A DNA stretch of 64,000 bases from SAR324 cluster bacterium (GTDB lineage: Bacteria > SAR324 > NAC60-12). The position numbers and the translations under genes are program-made. Position 1 is the first letter of the stretch, and each line of letters begins with the position of its first letter. This document shows positions 8,728 through 15,777 of the stretch, one piece after another. The stretch lies in the NCBI GenBank assembly GCA_015231825.1, contig JADGAV010000014.1, positions 12,646 through 76,645 on the forward strand, read 5' to 3'. The notes under the pieces were generated by a model, which was given only the letters and a program-made list of their open reading frames with translations, searched no databases and was not told the DNA's origin.

Positions 8728-9810
8728 CTATACCTGTTTCTCAGGTGCGATCACTCCTCTTAAGAGACGTCCCAGGAGATCGGCTCCAGTGATGATACGC
8801 CTTTCATCTCCCCAATAAAGAATCAGATCATCATCAATGACGTCGTCTTCCGGATGTTCAGAATCAATTTTGAATTGCTGAATTGCCTTGCCTAACTTGA
8901 CTTGGGGATCGGTGATCACAATCGGGCGATGGCAGTAATCGTATGGGTCTAAATCCTGATCCCGATCCTGAAATAAAAAATCTATTAAAAAATCACTGGC
9001 ATCGAGTACCAAACGCGGGTTTTCTTCAAGGTCGGTCAGGATCACCCATTTTTTTTGAGAAGCATAGACTTTCTGCAAAAACGGATCGGAGGGATCTTTG
9101 CTGATTTCCGGAAAAATCGGAAGATCAATGGTGAGGGGTAAAGCAATGATGCTTTGCGGATCAATCACCTCTCCTTCCTGAGTAATTTTTAGATCATCAA
9201 GGTACAAAAAATTAAGTGCTCCATGACCTTCGAGTTTTCCAATATCAGATTCATCGGCGTGGATATGCTTCTTCAAAATATGTTTGAAACTGCTCTCCCG
9301 GATGTACTGGATCCCTTCCGGTCCTAACCACCAGTCCAGGAATTTTGCAGAGGGTTTGGCCACCACCCACAGTACTTTCATGTAAAAGCGCACGACTGGT
9401 GCAGCGAAAGCTCCCAAGCGAAGGGCGTGACGAGAAAAATAGGCTTGTGGAAGAATTTCCCCAAAGAAGGTGATTCCGATCGTTGAGAAAAGGAAGGCCA
9501 CGGCTCCGGACATGACCGAATCTGAAAGCAATGTCAGCAAAACATTGACACTCACATTTCCCCAAAGCAATGTTGTCAGCAGGAAATTGAAATCGTGACG
9601 TAGTTCCATGACAACTTTTGCAGCAGGATTACCCGCATCGGTTTCAGCTTCAAGGCGTAATCGGTTGATCCCCAGAAGCCCCAGATTCAGTCCTGAAAAC
9701 ATCCCGGATTGGATCAGGCATAATCCGATTCCGATCCAGGTGATTAGAGTTAAAATGTCCTGGCCGAATAACTCACTAAAAAATTGGGTCATCATGATGA
9801 TTTCGCTCAA
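8728..9810 (-). CDS. CNNM/CorC-type membrane protein (DUF21 domain)
   Basis: DUF21 proteins (CNNM/CorB) are linked to Mg2+ and Co2+ transport. The 360-residue product has four hydrophobic segments in about residues 15-160. The signature FSGLNLGLLGINRLRLEAE (about 38-56) is the DUF21 equivalent of the S-x-x-E-x-A loop region, and TFFGEILPQAYFSRHALRLG (about 113-132) matches the TL-GEI-PK region. The second half is cytoplasmic and Asp-rich. It may hold degenerate CBS motifs (IALPLTIDLPIF; QKKWVILTDLEENPRLVLDASD) but no standard CorC_HlyC domain is obvious. It sits 15 bp after the retropepsin-like gene in a channel operon, which suggests an envelope or ion-balance role. Confidence 0.75.
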   Translation of the reverse strand: MSEIIMMTQFFSELFGQDILTLITWIGIGLCLIQSGMFSGLNLGLLGINRLRLEAETDAGNPAAKVVMELRHDFNFLLTTLLWGNVSVNVLLTLLSDSVMSGAVAFLFSTIGITFFGEILPQAYFSRHALRLGAFAAPVVRFYMKVLWVVAKPSAKFLDWWLGPEGIQYIRESSFKHILKKHIHADESDIGKLEGHGALNFLYLDDLKITQEGEVIDPQSIIALPLTIDLPIFPEISKDPSDPFLQKVYASQKKWVILTDLEENPRLVLDASDFLIDFLFQDRDQDLDPYDYCHRPIVITDPQVKLGKAIQQFKIDSEHPEDDVIDDDLILYWGDERRIITGADLLGRLLRGVIAPEKQV

Positions 9811-9825
9811 AGAAAAAATGCAGTG

Positions 9826-10368
9826 TCATGGTTGTCCTTGGGGAGGTTTCAGATTTTTCCTGGAAGGGTCTACAAGGAATCGGCCTTCCAACGCGCGTCT
9901 TCCAATTAAAACAGGTGCCTGCATCTCAATACGATTTGTCAGCGAGAGCCGGATGTCAAACATTTCTCCCGCCAGTCGGACGGGAGTTTTTATAAAAATT
10001 CGATTTTCAACTTTTCCAGAGGAGTTCTTCACCTTGCTTTCTTTAAAAATCGGCATCTTTAAAAGCTTCTCCCGATATTGCGGATGGGAAGGATCCAGGG
10101 TTCTGAAAAAAACGTACGGAATTCCCAGAAACACTGTTTTTTTGATAGATGAACAATGTATAGACGAGGTGTAGGCTCCCGTGTCAATCTTAGCATTCAG
10201 GCGAAATAGTTCAAGTTGCGGAAAATCCACCTTCTCCCAACTCCCGATAAGCGCTTTGCCTGAAGTTTGGCCCCAAAGAGTTGGGAAGCAGGAAAATAAG
10301 ATCAATGCTGTCATTATCGTACATTTCAACATCTTAAACATCTTTATTTGTTGATTTACTGTTTTCAA
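9826..10368 (-). CDS. exported retropepsin-like protease (DUF785, RimB-related)
   Basis: This family (often labelled ATP-dependent zinc protease) has a retropepsin-like fold with a D-(S/T)-G active-site motif. RimB, which acts with RimK on ribosomal protein S6 modification, is a member. The 180-residue product has the motif IDTGAYTSS at about 61-69, the RLSLTNRIEM segment and VLIGRRAL, all family hallmarks. Unlike the 45920-46381 paralogue it begins with a hydrophobic signal (MTALILFSCFPTLWGQ), so it should act in the periplasm. It overlaps the upstream MscS gene by 35 bp and is followed 15 bp later by the DUF21 gene. Substrate unknown; periplasmic location argues against ribosomal protein S6. 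Confidence 0.8.
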   Translation of the reverse strand: MKTVNQQIKMFKMLKCTIMTALILFSCFPTLWGQTSGKALIGSWEKVDFPQLELFRLNAKIDTGAYTSSIHCSSIKKTVFLGIPYVFFRTLDPSHPQYREKLLKMPIFKESKVKNSSGKVENRIFIKTPVRLAGEMFDIRLSLTNRIEMQAPVLIGRRALEGRFLVDPSRKNLKPPQGQP

Positions 10369-11191
10369 TGAAGTTCAAATCTGTTTGGGGAAAAGGAATG
10401 ACGATCTGATATTTTTGAAAAGTCTCTCGGATGGCTTTAAGATAAGCATTGTATAGAGGAACATTTCTCTTGACCCAAACCACGAGTTCATAGTCCAGGG
10501 CAATTGCTCCAAGACCCACCAGCCAAACCTGGGGTTGGTGTTTTTTTCGTTTCTGCAACGTATATTTAACTGATTTCGCCGCTTCGGTTGCCGCCTGCAC
10601 CACCAGTGGAGGCTCTATTCCGTATGGGACTCTGAAGGGGATGTGGACACGACGCGTCGGGTCTTTGTAAGTTCGATTGATAATTGGTGCGCTGATTAGT
10701 TCTGCATTGGGAATCAGGATGTCTTCCTTGTCAAAAGTACTAATCTGAGTGCTGCGCAGATGAATTGCGGTGACTCTCCCCCATGCCCCCCCTTTCATTT
10801 CAATAAAGTCTCCAATCTTCAAAGGCTGCTCCAGCAAAAGGATCAGGCCGGAAACAAAGTTGTTGACCCAGGAACGTATGCTGAAACCCAAAACAAGTCC
10901 AAAAAACCCGGAAAGGAAAGCGAAATTGGCGAGATTGATTCCCAATCCGGACAAAGCGGCCAGTCCGCCGAGCGGAAGCAGCGCGTAGTGGAAATAGTTG
11001 TCAGGAACGGTAGACCACGTTTTGAAGAATTTTACCCGATTCCCGAGGTAACGGAAACTCCATCTCAACCCTTTGGAGAAAGCAAGGGTGAGTGCCAGAA
11101 TCATCAGAAAACGCAGCACTCCCCAAAAAGTTAGCGAAGGATTACCGAAAGCTACCGTGATTTGCTCGAGCAAGGGTTCCAGTGCAATCAA
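10334..11191 (-). CDS. MscS-family mechanosensitive channel (compact)
   Basis: The 285-residue product has three N-terminal membrane segments. The pore helix NLANFAFLSGFFGLVLGFSIRSWVNNFVSGLILLLEQPLKIGDFIEM (about 85-130) leads into the beta domain with the conserved PLKIGDFIE and NA-LIS-PIINRT segments. This is the standard MscS core without an extra N-terminal domain. The start ATG overlaps the stop of the 726-residue MscS gene by 4 bp, and its end overlaps the retropepsin-like gene by 35 bp. The three are surely co-transcribed. The C-terminus is basic and hydrophilic. It likely relieves osmotic pressure; two different MscS sizes in one operon could give graded thresholds (inference). Confidence 0.88.
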   Translation of the reverse strand: MIALEPLLEQITVAFGNPSLTFWGVLRFLMILALTLAFSKGLRWSFRYLGNRVKFFKTWSTVPDNYFHYALLPLGGLAALSGLGINLANFAFLSGFFGLVLGFSIRSWVNNFVSGLILLLEQPLKIGDFIEMKGGAWGRVTAIHLRSTQISTFDKEDILIPNAELISAPIINRTYKDPTRRVHIPFRVPYGIEPPLVVQAATEAAKSVKYTLQKRKKHQPQVWLVGLGAIALDYELVVWVKRNVPLYNAYLKAIRETFQKYQIVIPFPQTDLNFIENSKSTNKDV

Positions 11192-13368
11192 AATTCCTCC
11201 CAGTCTTTTTTCCCGAATACTGTGCGCAGATGCAAATCCCGTTGGGGGTAAGAGACTTCAATCTGATGCTGCCGCAAAGTCGCTTCAATCACACGGAGAT
11301 ATTCTGCTTGAAGTTCCTGATCCAGTTTGGCGACGACCGGACGAATCCAGACGATCAATTCGTATTCCAGCCGGCTGTCGCCAAATCGTTTGAGCCATAC
11401 ATCCGGTTGCCGGTTTTTTTTGCTCTTCAATGTGTAGCTTACTGCCAGGGCGGCTTCGACAATTACTTCCTGCAGTAATTCGGTATTGCTTTGGAAAGCA
11501 ACGCCGAACGGAACATGAATCCGTCTGGATGGATCGTCGAGTGTCCAGTTGATTACCCGGCCGTTGATGAATTCAGAGTTGGGGACCAGCACGTCCAGAT
11601 TGTCACGAGTGGTAATGCGGGTGCTGCGTACATTGATCTCCATGACTTCGCCACGGACTCCGGATTCCAGCTCAACAAAGTCTCCAATTTTTAAGGGACG
11701 CTCAAAAAGTAAAATCAAGCCTGAAACAAAATTATTAAATATTGTCTGCAGTCCAAAACCAATCCCTACACTTAGCGCACCGACAATGATCGCGAGATTG
11801 GTAAAATCCAATCCGAGGGAAGACAAACTGATCACGACTCCAAGGGCAATGATGTGGTAATGCAGCAATCTGCCTAAAACATAAAGAGAAGATTTACGCA
11901 GCCCTTTTCGCTTTTTACCCAGATATTCCAGTAGCCAACGGGTCAGTTTTGAAATCCAAAAGGCTGCCAGATTGATCAAAACAGCGACCAGCAGGCCCAA
12001 AATTGAAATTGGATTTTCGCCGATTGTAAAGAGGCTCTTGTTGACCCATTCCCCCAAATTGGTTTTAATTCCGGCTGTTTCAGATTGAAGCATGGACCAC
12101 CATTTTGTTGCAAGTCCCTGCTTTTTGCCCAGTTCCTTTTCTGATAGTTCAACCAGTACCCGGGTCGTTTGGACAGTGATATTCAGCCTTTTCAAAATGA
12201 CCAGGGTGTCTTGAATCTCCTTAAGTCGTTTTTGGAAGAGTTCCTTTTCTTCTGTTTTGTCTCTTCCTTCTTCCTGGAGAGAGAGGATCTCATTGATCTG
12301 GTTATAATTTTGCTGGGTGGCGGCTTCCCAAATTTCGATACTTTTTCTTCGCTTTTTAGTCTCCGACTCCCAGTGCATCAATTCATTTTGAAACTTTTCC
12401 TCATTGAATTCGGGACTTCTGAGAAGCAGTGCGGTCAAGTGCCATCCCAGATTCAGACGTTCAAACAAAACCCGCGAATGAGCTTCCTCCACTGCGGCGC
12501 GAATTGCTTTTTGTGAACGCATCTGAAATTGTGCCATTCCTTTCGGAGTATCAAAACTGACGCCTAGCGCCGCCGCTTCTTCCCGCATTAATGTCCGGTA
12601 AGCCGTCTCGGCTACTTTTTCTGCCTTTTCCTTTTTTCGTTTCAGGTCCTGCAAATCTTCAGGGGCAGCCGACAAATTCTGACTGGCATGCTTGAATTCT
12701 TCCTGAAGCTGGTCCAGATCGTTCTGCAATTGTCTGAAGTTTACCTGGATCAATCGCGTTTTTTCTTTGGTCACTGCCAAAGCGCTTTGAGTGGCGATGA
12801 TTTGCAGACCCTGAACGATGCGCTGAGATGACCGACTGGGCAGATTTTGATAAGCTGCCATCAGGTTGTCCAGGTATTGCTGAGCGGTTTGAACTGTAAA
12901 ACTGAGTTGCTCCCGATTTGTGCGGACTTCTGTGAGTTCATTTCTCTTGATTCGAGATTTTTCTGCGAGAGTCAAAATCTCCATCAGATTGTATTTCTCC
13001 GCCAAGGTTGTAGTTTTCTTGGTGGCAGGGTTCCGAGCTTCATTTTTGAAATTTGAAAAGGCATTTAAGTTGGCAACTATTTTTTCGACATGAAGAATCG
13101 CTGCCTTTTGTTCTTTCGGTGGTAAAGGAGCAATGGAATCTGCCAACTGGGTTCTTAAAATATATAAGCGGTCCTCCAGATTTTCTCCTTGTGCACTGCT
13201 GATGTATTTCCACCAACCGGGCTTTAAGTTCAGAATATCCGGAGGAAGGATCGGCTTTTCGGAGACTTGGATTGTCGGTGGAATGAGAGGTTGCGGAACT
13301 GTTTGGGCGTCAATCGGGCCAGGACTCAAAGTGACAAAAAGGTAGAAAAATAATGCTATGAATCTCAT
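11188..13368 (-). CDS. large MscS/MscK-type channel with periplasmic coiled coil
   Basis: The 726-residue product starts with a signal peptide (MRFIALFFYLFVTLSPGPIDAQ). A long, mostly helical periplasmic region follows (about 50-420), rich in Glu, Lys and Gln with heptad-like spacing, as in KefA/MscK-type proteins. Membrane segments occupy about 445-590. The pore helix is NLAIIVGALSVGIGFGLQTIFNNFVSGLILLFERPLKIGDFVEL. The beta and C-terminal MscS domains end at 726. It is the first gene of the five-gene operon. A sigma-54-type site on the minus strand ends 48 bp upstream. MscK-type channels respond to ion conditions as well as tension. The periplasmic rod may sense the wall or outer membrane; that is inference. 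Confidence 0.88.
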   Translation of the reverse strand: MRFIALFFYLFVTLSPGPIDAQTVPQPLIPPTIQVSEKPILPPDILNLKPGWWKYISSAQGENLEDRLYILRTQLADSIAPLPPKEQKAAILHVEKIVANLNAFSNFKNEARNPATKKTTTLAEKYNLMEILTLAEKSRIKRNELTEVRTNREQLSFTVQTAQQYLDNLMAAYQNLPSRSSQRIVQGLQIIATQSALAVTKEKTRLIQVNFRQLQNDLDQLQEEFKHASQNLSAAPEDLQDLKRKKEKAEKVAETAYRTLMREEAAALGVSFDTPKGMAQFQMRSQKAIRAAVEEAHSRVLFERLNLGWHLTALLLRSPEFNEEKFQNELMHWESETKKRRKSIEIWEAATQQNYNQINEILSLQEEGRDKTEEKELFQKRLKEIQDTLVILKRLNITVQTTRVLVELSEKELGKKQGLATKWWSMLQSETAGIKTNLGEWVNKSLFTIGENPISILGLLVAVLINLAAFWISKLTRWLLEYLGKKRKGLRKSSLYVLGRLLHYHIIALGVVISLSSLGLDFTNLAIIVGALSVGIGFGLQTIFNNFVSGLILLFERPLKIGDFVELESGVRGEVMEINVRSTRITTRDNLDVLVPNSEFINGRVINWTLDDPSRRIHVPFGVAFQSNTELLQEVIVEAALAVSYTLKSKKNRQPDVWLKRFGDSRLEYELIVWIRPVVAKLDQELQAEYLRVIEATLRQHQIEVSYPQRDLHLRTVFGKKDWEEF

Positions 13369-13416
13369 ATCAATTCCCCAGTAGTGATGAAGGATCTTAT
13401 TCCTATTGCAAATAAT

Positions 13417-13432
13417 TGCAAAGACGAAACCA
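13417..13432 (-). promoter_or_regulatory. candidate sigma-54 promoter of MscS operon
   Basis: Read on the minus strand, TGGTTT-N5-TTGCA keeps the essential GG and GC at correct spacing. The transcript would begin about 38 bases before the MscS/MscK start. It shares the spacer with the divergent hsp20 promoter and its operators at 13516-13570. The -24 element is weaker than the hsp20 one. Confidence 0.4.
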
Positions 13433-13515
13433 TTTTTCCTGGAAATGAACAGGGAATCTAAAAGTATTTCGAGTGGGTAACCTTTCCGATATTTAATAGC
13501 TGCAAAATTTTTTCG

Positions 13516-13570
13516 GTCAAGACGTGTCCGATACGTAAGAAAATATTGATTTGATCAGACTTTTGAGTTC
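13516..13570 (+). promoter_or_regulatory. operator pair (UAS) upstream of hsp20
   Basis: Two 13-bp elements, GTCAAGACGTGTC (13516-13528) and GACTTTTGAGTTC (13558-13570), start 42 bp apart. They are degenerate relatives of the GAC(A/T)T-N3-ATGTC palindrome found twice before three other sigma-54 promoters in this window. The near one starts 66 bp before the -24 element, matching the other loci. Individually each is weak; position is the main support. Confidence 0.5.
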
Positions 13571-13605
13571 AAATATTTTTTAAATGTTCATGCATTAGTT
13601 AGTAA

Positions 13606-13618
13606 TATCAATAGCTTA
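13606..13618 (+). promoter_or_regulatory. IHF-like site, hsp20 promoter
   Basis: TATCAATAGCTTA fits WATCAANNNNTTR fully. It starts 18 bp before the -24 element, as at the 21007, 24537 and 42847 promoters. IHF bending between activator sites and a sigma-54 promoter is known for such systems. Confidence 0.6.
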
Positions 13619-13623
13619 AAATG

Positions 13624-13639
13624 TGGCATTTAGATTGCA
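13624..13639 (+). promoter_or_regulatory. sigma-54 promoter of hsp20 pair
   Basis: TGGCAT-N5-TTGCA is a near-consensus -24/-12 element. The start of transcription would lie about 70 bp before the first hsp20 ATG at 13719. Operators and an IHF-like site lie upstream in the shared arrangement. Confidence 0.75.
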
Positions 13640-13718
13640 GTTATATTGATAATTCAAGGGTTGTCTTTGAATTGAAATTTGTTTAAGAAAATATTCAAGC
13701 ATAAAAAATGGAGTCAAA

Positions 13719-14141
13719 ATGTCAGATTCGTCGTTAAGGACTGTGGACCAGCTCCTCTCCCTTCAGCAGGAATTTGAGAGAGCGATGATGGGGAGTTCTC
13801 TTGGAGGTACAACATCTTCAGGAGTTTATCCTCCTGTCAATTTGTTTAATAAGGGAGAAGACATGGTTTTGATGGCTGAACTGCCTGGTTTTCAGAAAGA
13901 GAACATTCTGATTGAAATTAAAAAAAACCTGCTTCGGATTGCCGGAGAACGAAAGTCGGATCAAATGCCGAATGCCAGTGCTCATCGATTGGAAAGAAAA
14001 CATCTTAAGTTTGACAGAACAATCAAACTTCCTTTTATTGTTGCTGATGGCAGCATGAAAGCAGAATACAGCAATGGTTTACTTGTTTTGCAGTTAATTC
14101 GTGCAGAAGAAGACAAACCGAAACAAATCAAAATCTCTTAA
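13719..14141 (+). CDS. small heat-shock protein (Hsp20)
   Basis: Small heat-shock proteins hold unfolded proteins in soluble complexes without ATP. The 140-residue product has a short N-terminal arm (1-40) and an alpha-crystallin domain (about 42-138). The domain shows VNLFNKGEDMVLMAELPGFQKENILIEIKKNLLRIAGERK and the late A-YSNGLLVLQL motif. Length is normal. GGAG lies eight bases before the ATG. It is 23 bp upstream of a second, divergent Hsp20 gene, a frequent hetero-oligomer arrangement in bacteria. Control from a sigma-54 promoter rather than sigma-32 or HrcA is unusual for this class. A clear C-terminal I-x-I anchor is reduced to QIKIS at the very end. Confidence 0.92.
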   Translation: MSDSSLRTVDQLLSLQQEFERAMMGSSLGGTTSSGVYPPVNLFNKGEDMVLMAELPGFQKENILIEIKKNLLRIAGERKSDQMPNASAHRLERKHLKFDRTIKLPFIVADGSMKAEYSNGLLVLQLIRAEEDKPKQIKIS

Positions 14142-14164
14142 CAGAAGCAGAAGGAGAAATTACT

Positions 14165-14569
14165 ATGGAAATGCGTTCCACCTCGAACCAAAAAGGTGAC
14201 ATGGCAGTAAAACAGCCTTATAGTGAAGAGCAAACAGTGGCAGGACAATTTTTCAGTCCTGCCACTGATATTTTTGAAACCAATGAGGTATTAATGGTGA
14301 TTATGGATATGCCCGGGATTAAAAAGGATCATCTAAAGGTCAAGGTAGAAAAAAACACTTTGGAGGTCGAAGGGCTATTAGATACCGAAGTTTACAAAGA
14401 CCTCGAACCGGCATACGCTGAGTATCATATTGGACATTATATGAGGAAATTCGGTGTTTCTCAGGCAATTGATACTTCCAAAATTGAAGCACATCTAAAA
14501 GACGGTGTTTTACGTTTGACTTTGCCGAAGCGTCCAGAAGAGAAAACGAGGACTATTCAGATAAACTGA
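14165..14569 (+). CDS. small heat-shock protein (Hsp20), second copy
   Basis: The 134-residue product carries an alpha-crystallin domain (about 33-133). It shows PATDIFETNEVLMVIMDMPGIKKDHLKVKVEKNTLEVEGLL, the variable loop with tyrosines (YAEYHIGHYMRKF) and the terminal A-LKDGVLRLTLPK motif. The end TRTIQIN carries the I-x-I anchor that docks neighbouring subunits. It differs strongly from the first copy, so this is an old paralogue pair, not a recent duplication. AAGGAGAAATTACT precedes the ATG. Both genes share one transcript that probably ends at the stem-loop at 14581-14610. Confidence 0.92.
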   Translation: MEMRSTSNQKGDMAVKQPYSEEQTVAGQFFSPATDIFETNEVLMVIMDMPGIKKDHLKVKVEKNTLEVEGLLDTEVYKDLEPAYAEYHIGHYMRKFGVSQAIDTSKIEAHLKDGVLRLTLPKRPEEKTRTIQIN

Positions 14570-14580
14570 CCTCTTAAAGC

Positions 14581-14610
14581 GGTGTCCTTCTCAAGTGTGA
14601 GGGGGATACC
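14581..14610 (+). terminator. stem-loop after hsp20 operon
   Basis: A 13-bp stem (14581-14593 with 14598-14610, three G-U pairs) closes a four-base AGTG loop. It begins 11 bp after the second hsp20 stop. The following run (ACTTTCC) is only partly U-rich. A perfect palindrome, TTTCCGATCGGAAA, follows at 14613-14626, then a T-rich stretch. Terminator or mRNA-stabilising hairpin. Confidence 0.5.
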
Positions 14611-14716
14611 ACTTTCCGATCGGAAACTTTTCAACTCATTTTTTAATTCTGTAACGGAACAGATCGGTATTTTTTTATTGACGCTGATCAGACTTGTAGT
14701 CAAATTTCAATAAATA

Positions 14717-14732
14717 TGGCATGCAATTTGAG
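14717..14732 (+). promoter_or_regulatory. weak sigma-54-like site in hsp20/PilZ spacer
   Basis: TGGCAT-N5-TTGA has a strong -24 but lacks the -12 GC. No operator pair or IHF-like site is seen. It is about 230 bp before the PilZ-like gene. The 393-bp spacer also holds a short CCCCG/CGGGG hairpin near 14869-14881; otherwise I see nothing in it. Confidence 0.25.
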
Positions 14733-14962
14733 TGCATCACAAGAAACGGTTTTTTATTCCTGGCAATTCGCCAGAATGATATTGAAAGTTCTGATACAAT
14801 TGGGAACTGTTGATAATTACAGTGGTGACCTTCTCTCAAGTCCCGGAAAAGAAAATAAACCACAGATTCCCCGCACCGGGGTTTCTTGATTGTTAAAACT
14901 GCACCGGATTACTGGGAGGCGGGTCACCCTGTCAAAAATAATGAGCGCTTGCATTTTGGAGC

Positions 14963-15706
14963 GTGACGGAAAAGAAAAGGACCAGTTTTTTGCAAATAAT
15001 TGAAAAACAGGAAGAAGAAAAGCTTCGAAAGATGCTCGTTCAAATTGAAAAAGAATTGGACGAAGATGAAGCAGAAGAAGTCCTGGAAGCACTCGGCGAA
15101 ATTTCAGAATCTGAAAATGCTGTTGTAATCCGGCTCAAAGATCCTCCGCTCTCTTTCGAATCCAGAATATTTATCAGAAACAATCATGTCCTGATCCCGA
15201 AACCTCTCAAAATTGCTCCATTTATTCATCAAAATTCCGTCCTCATCCTGAATTATACCGATTTTGATGAAAAGGCACGACATGAATACTTAATTGCCAT
15301 GAGGGTGGTTCGTCCGGAAATCCGGATCAATGAGAAACAATCTGCACTGATTTGTCAGATACCCAGGGAATTTCTGGTTTCTCAGAAACGCAATCGGCTG
15401 CTGCAGAGGTTTGATGTGGCGAACTATCATTGGCAGTTGCTTTTTCCTAAAAAACGGGTCGCTTTTGAAGTTCTTGACGTGACCAGAAGCGGCCTTGCCT
15501 TCTATGCTTCAGCTCGTTTTCATCCCTGGTTTGCAGTGGATAGAATTTATCACGATTTGACGTTAAAATGGGAAGGGCAGGGAGAAATTAAAATAATTTA
15601 TTTAAGGATCCGTCAGAAAGTTGATGACAAGATCTCAGGGCGTATTGGTCTGAATCAGGAAAGTCTGGAAAGATTAAATGTTTGGCTTGATCGCCTCAAA
15701 CAATGA
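14963..15706 (+). CDS. PilZ-like protein (possible c-di-GMP receptor)
   Basis: The 247-residue product starts at GTG 14963 (TGGAGC upstream). A strongly charged, probably coiled-coil N-terminus (about 5-45) leads to a YcgR-like beta region (about 55-150). A C-terminal PilZ-like domain follows, with RNRLLQRFDV (about 146-155, the R-x-x-x-R-type c-di-GMP contact) and the DVTRSGLAFYA segment (about 173-183), equivalent to the (D/N)-x-S-x-x-G motif. If functional it would couple c-di-GMP to motility or surface behaviour. The spacing of the Arg residues differs from canonical RxxxR, so binding is not certain. It precedes the Na+/H+ antiporter by 72 bp. Confidence 0.65.
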   Translation: MTEKKRTSFLQIIEKQEEEKLRKMLVQIEKELDEDEAEEVLEALGEISESENAVVIRLKDPPLSFESRIFIRNNHVLIPKPLKIAPFIHQNSVLILNYTDFDEKARHEYLIAMRVVRPEIRINEKQSALICQIPREFLVSQKRNRLLQRFDVANYHWQLLFPKKRVAFEVLDVTRSGLAFYASARFHPWFAVDRIYHDLTLKWEGQGEIKIIYLRIRQKVDDKISGRIGLNQESLERLNVWLDRLKQ

Positions 15707-15777
15707 GGAAGTGCAGGTTTTCTTTCTACATTCCTGATTTTTTAAATAATTTCAATTTCTAACCACGATAAATCTGA

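Noticed and set aside
9826-10368. Retropepsin-like DTG motif as a sign of a retroelement
   Set aside because: The surrounding motifs place it in the bacterial DUF785/RimB family; no reverse transcriptase or integrase is nearby.
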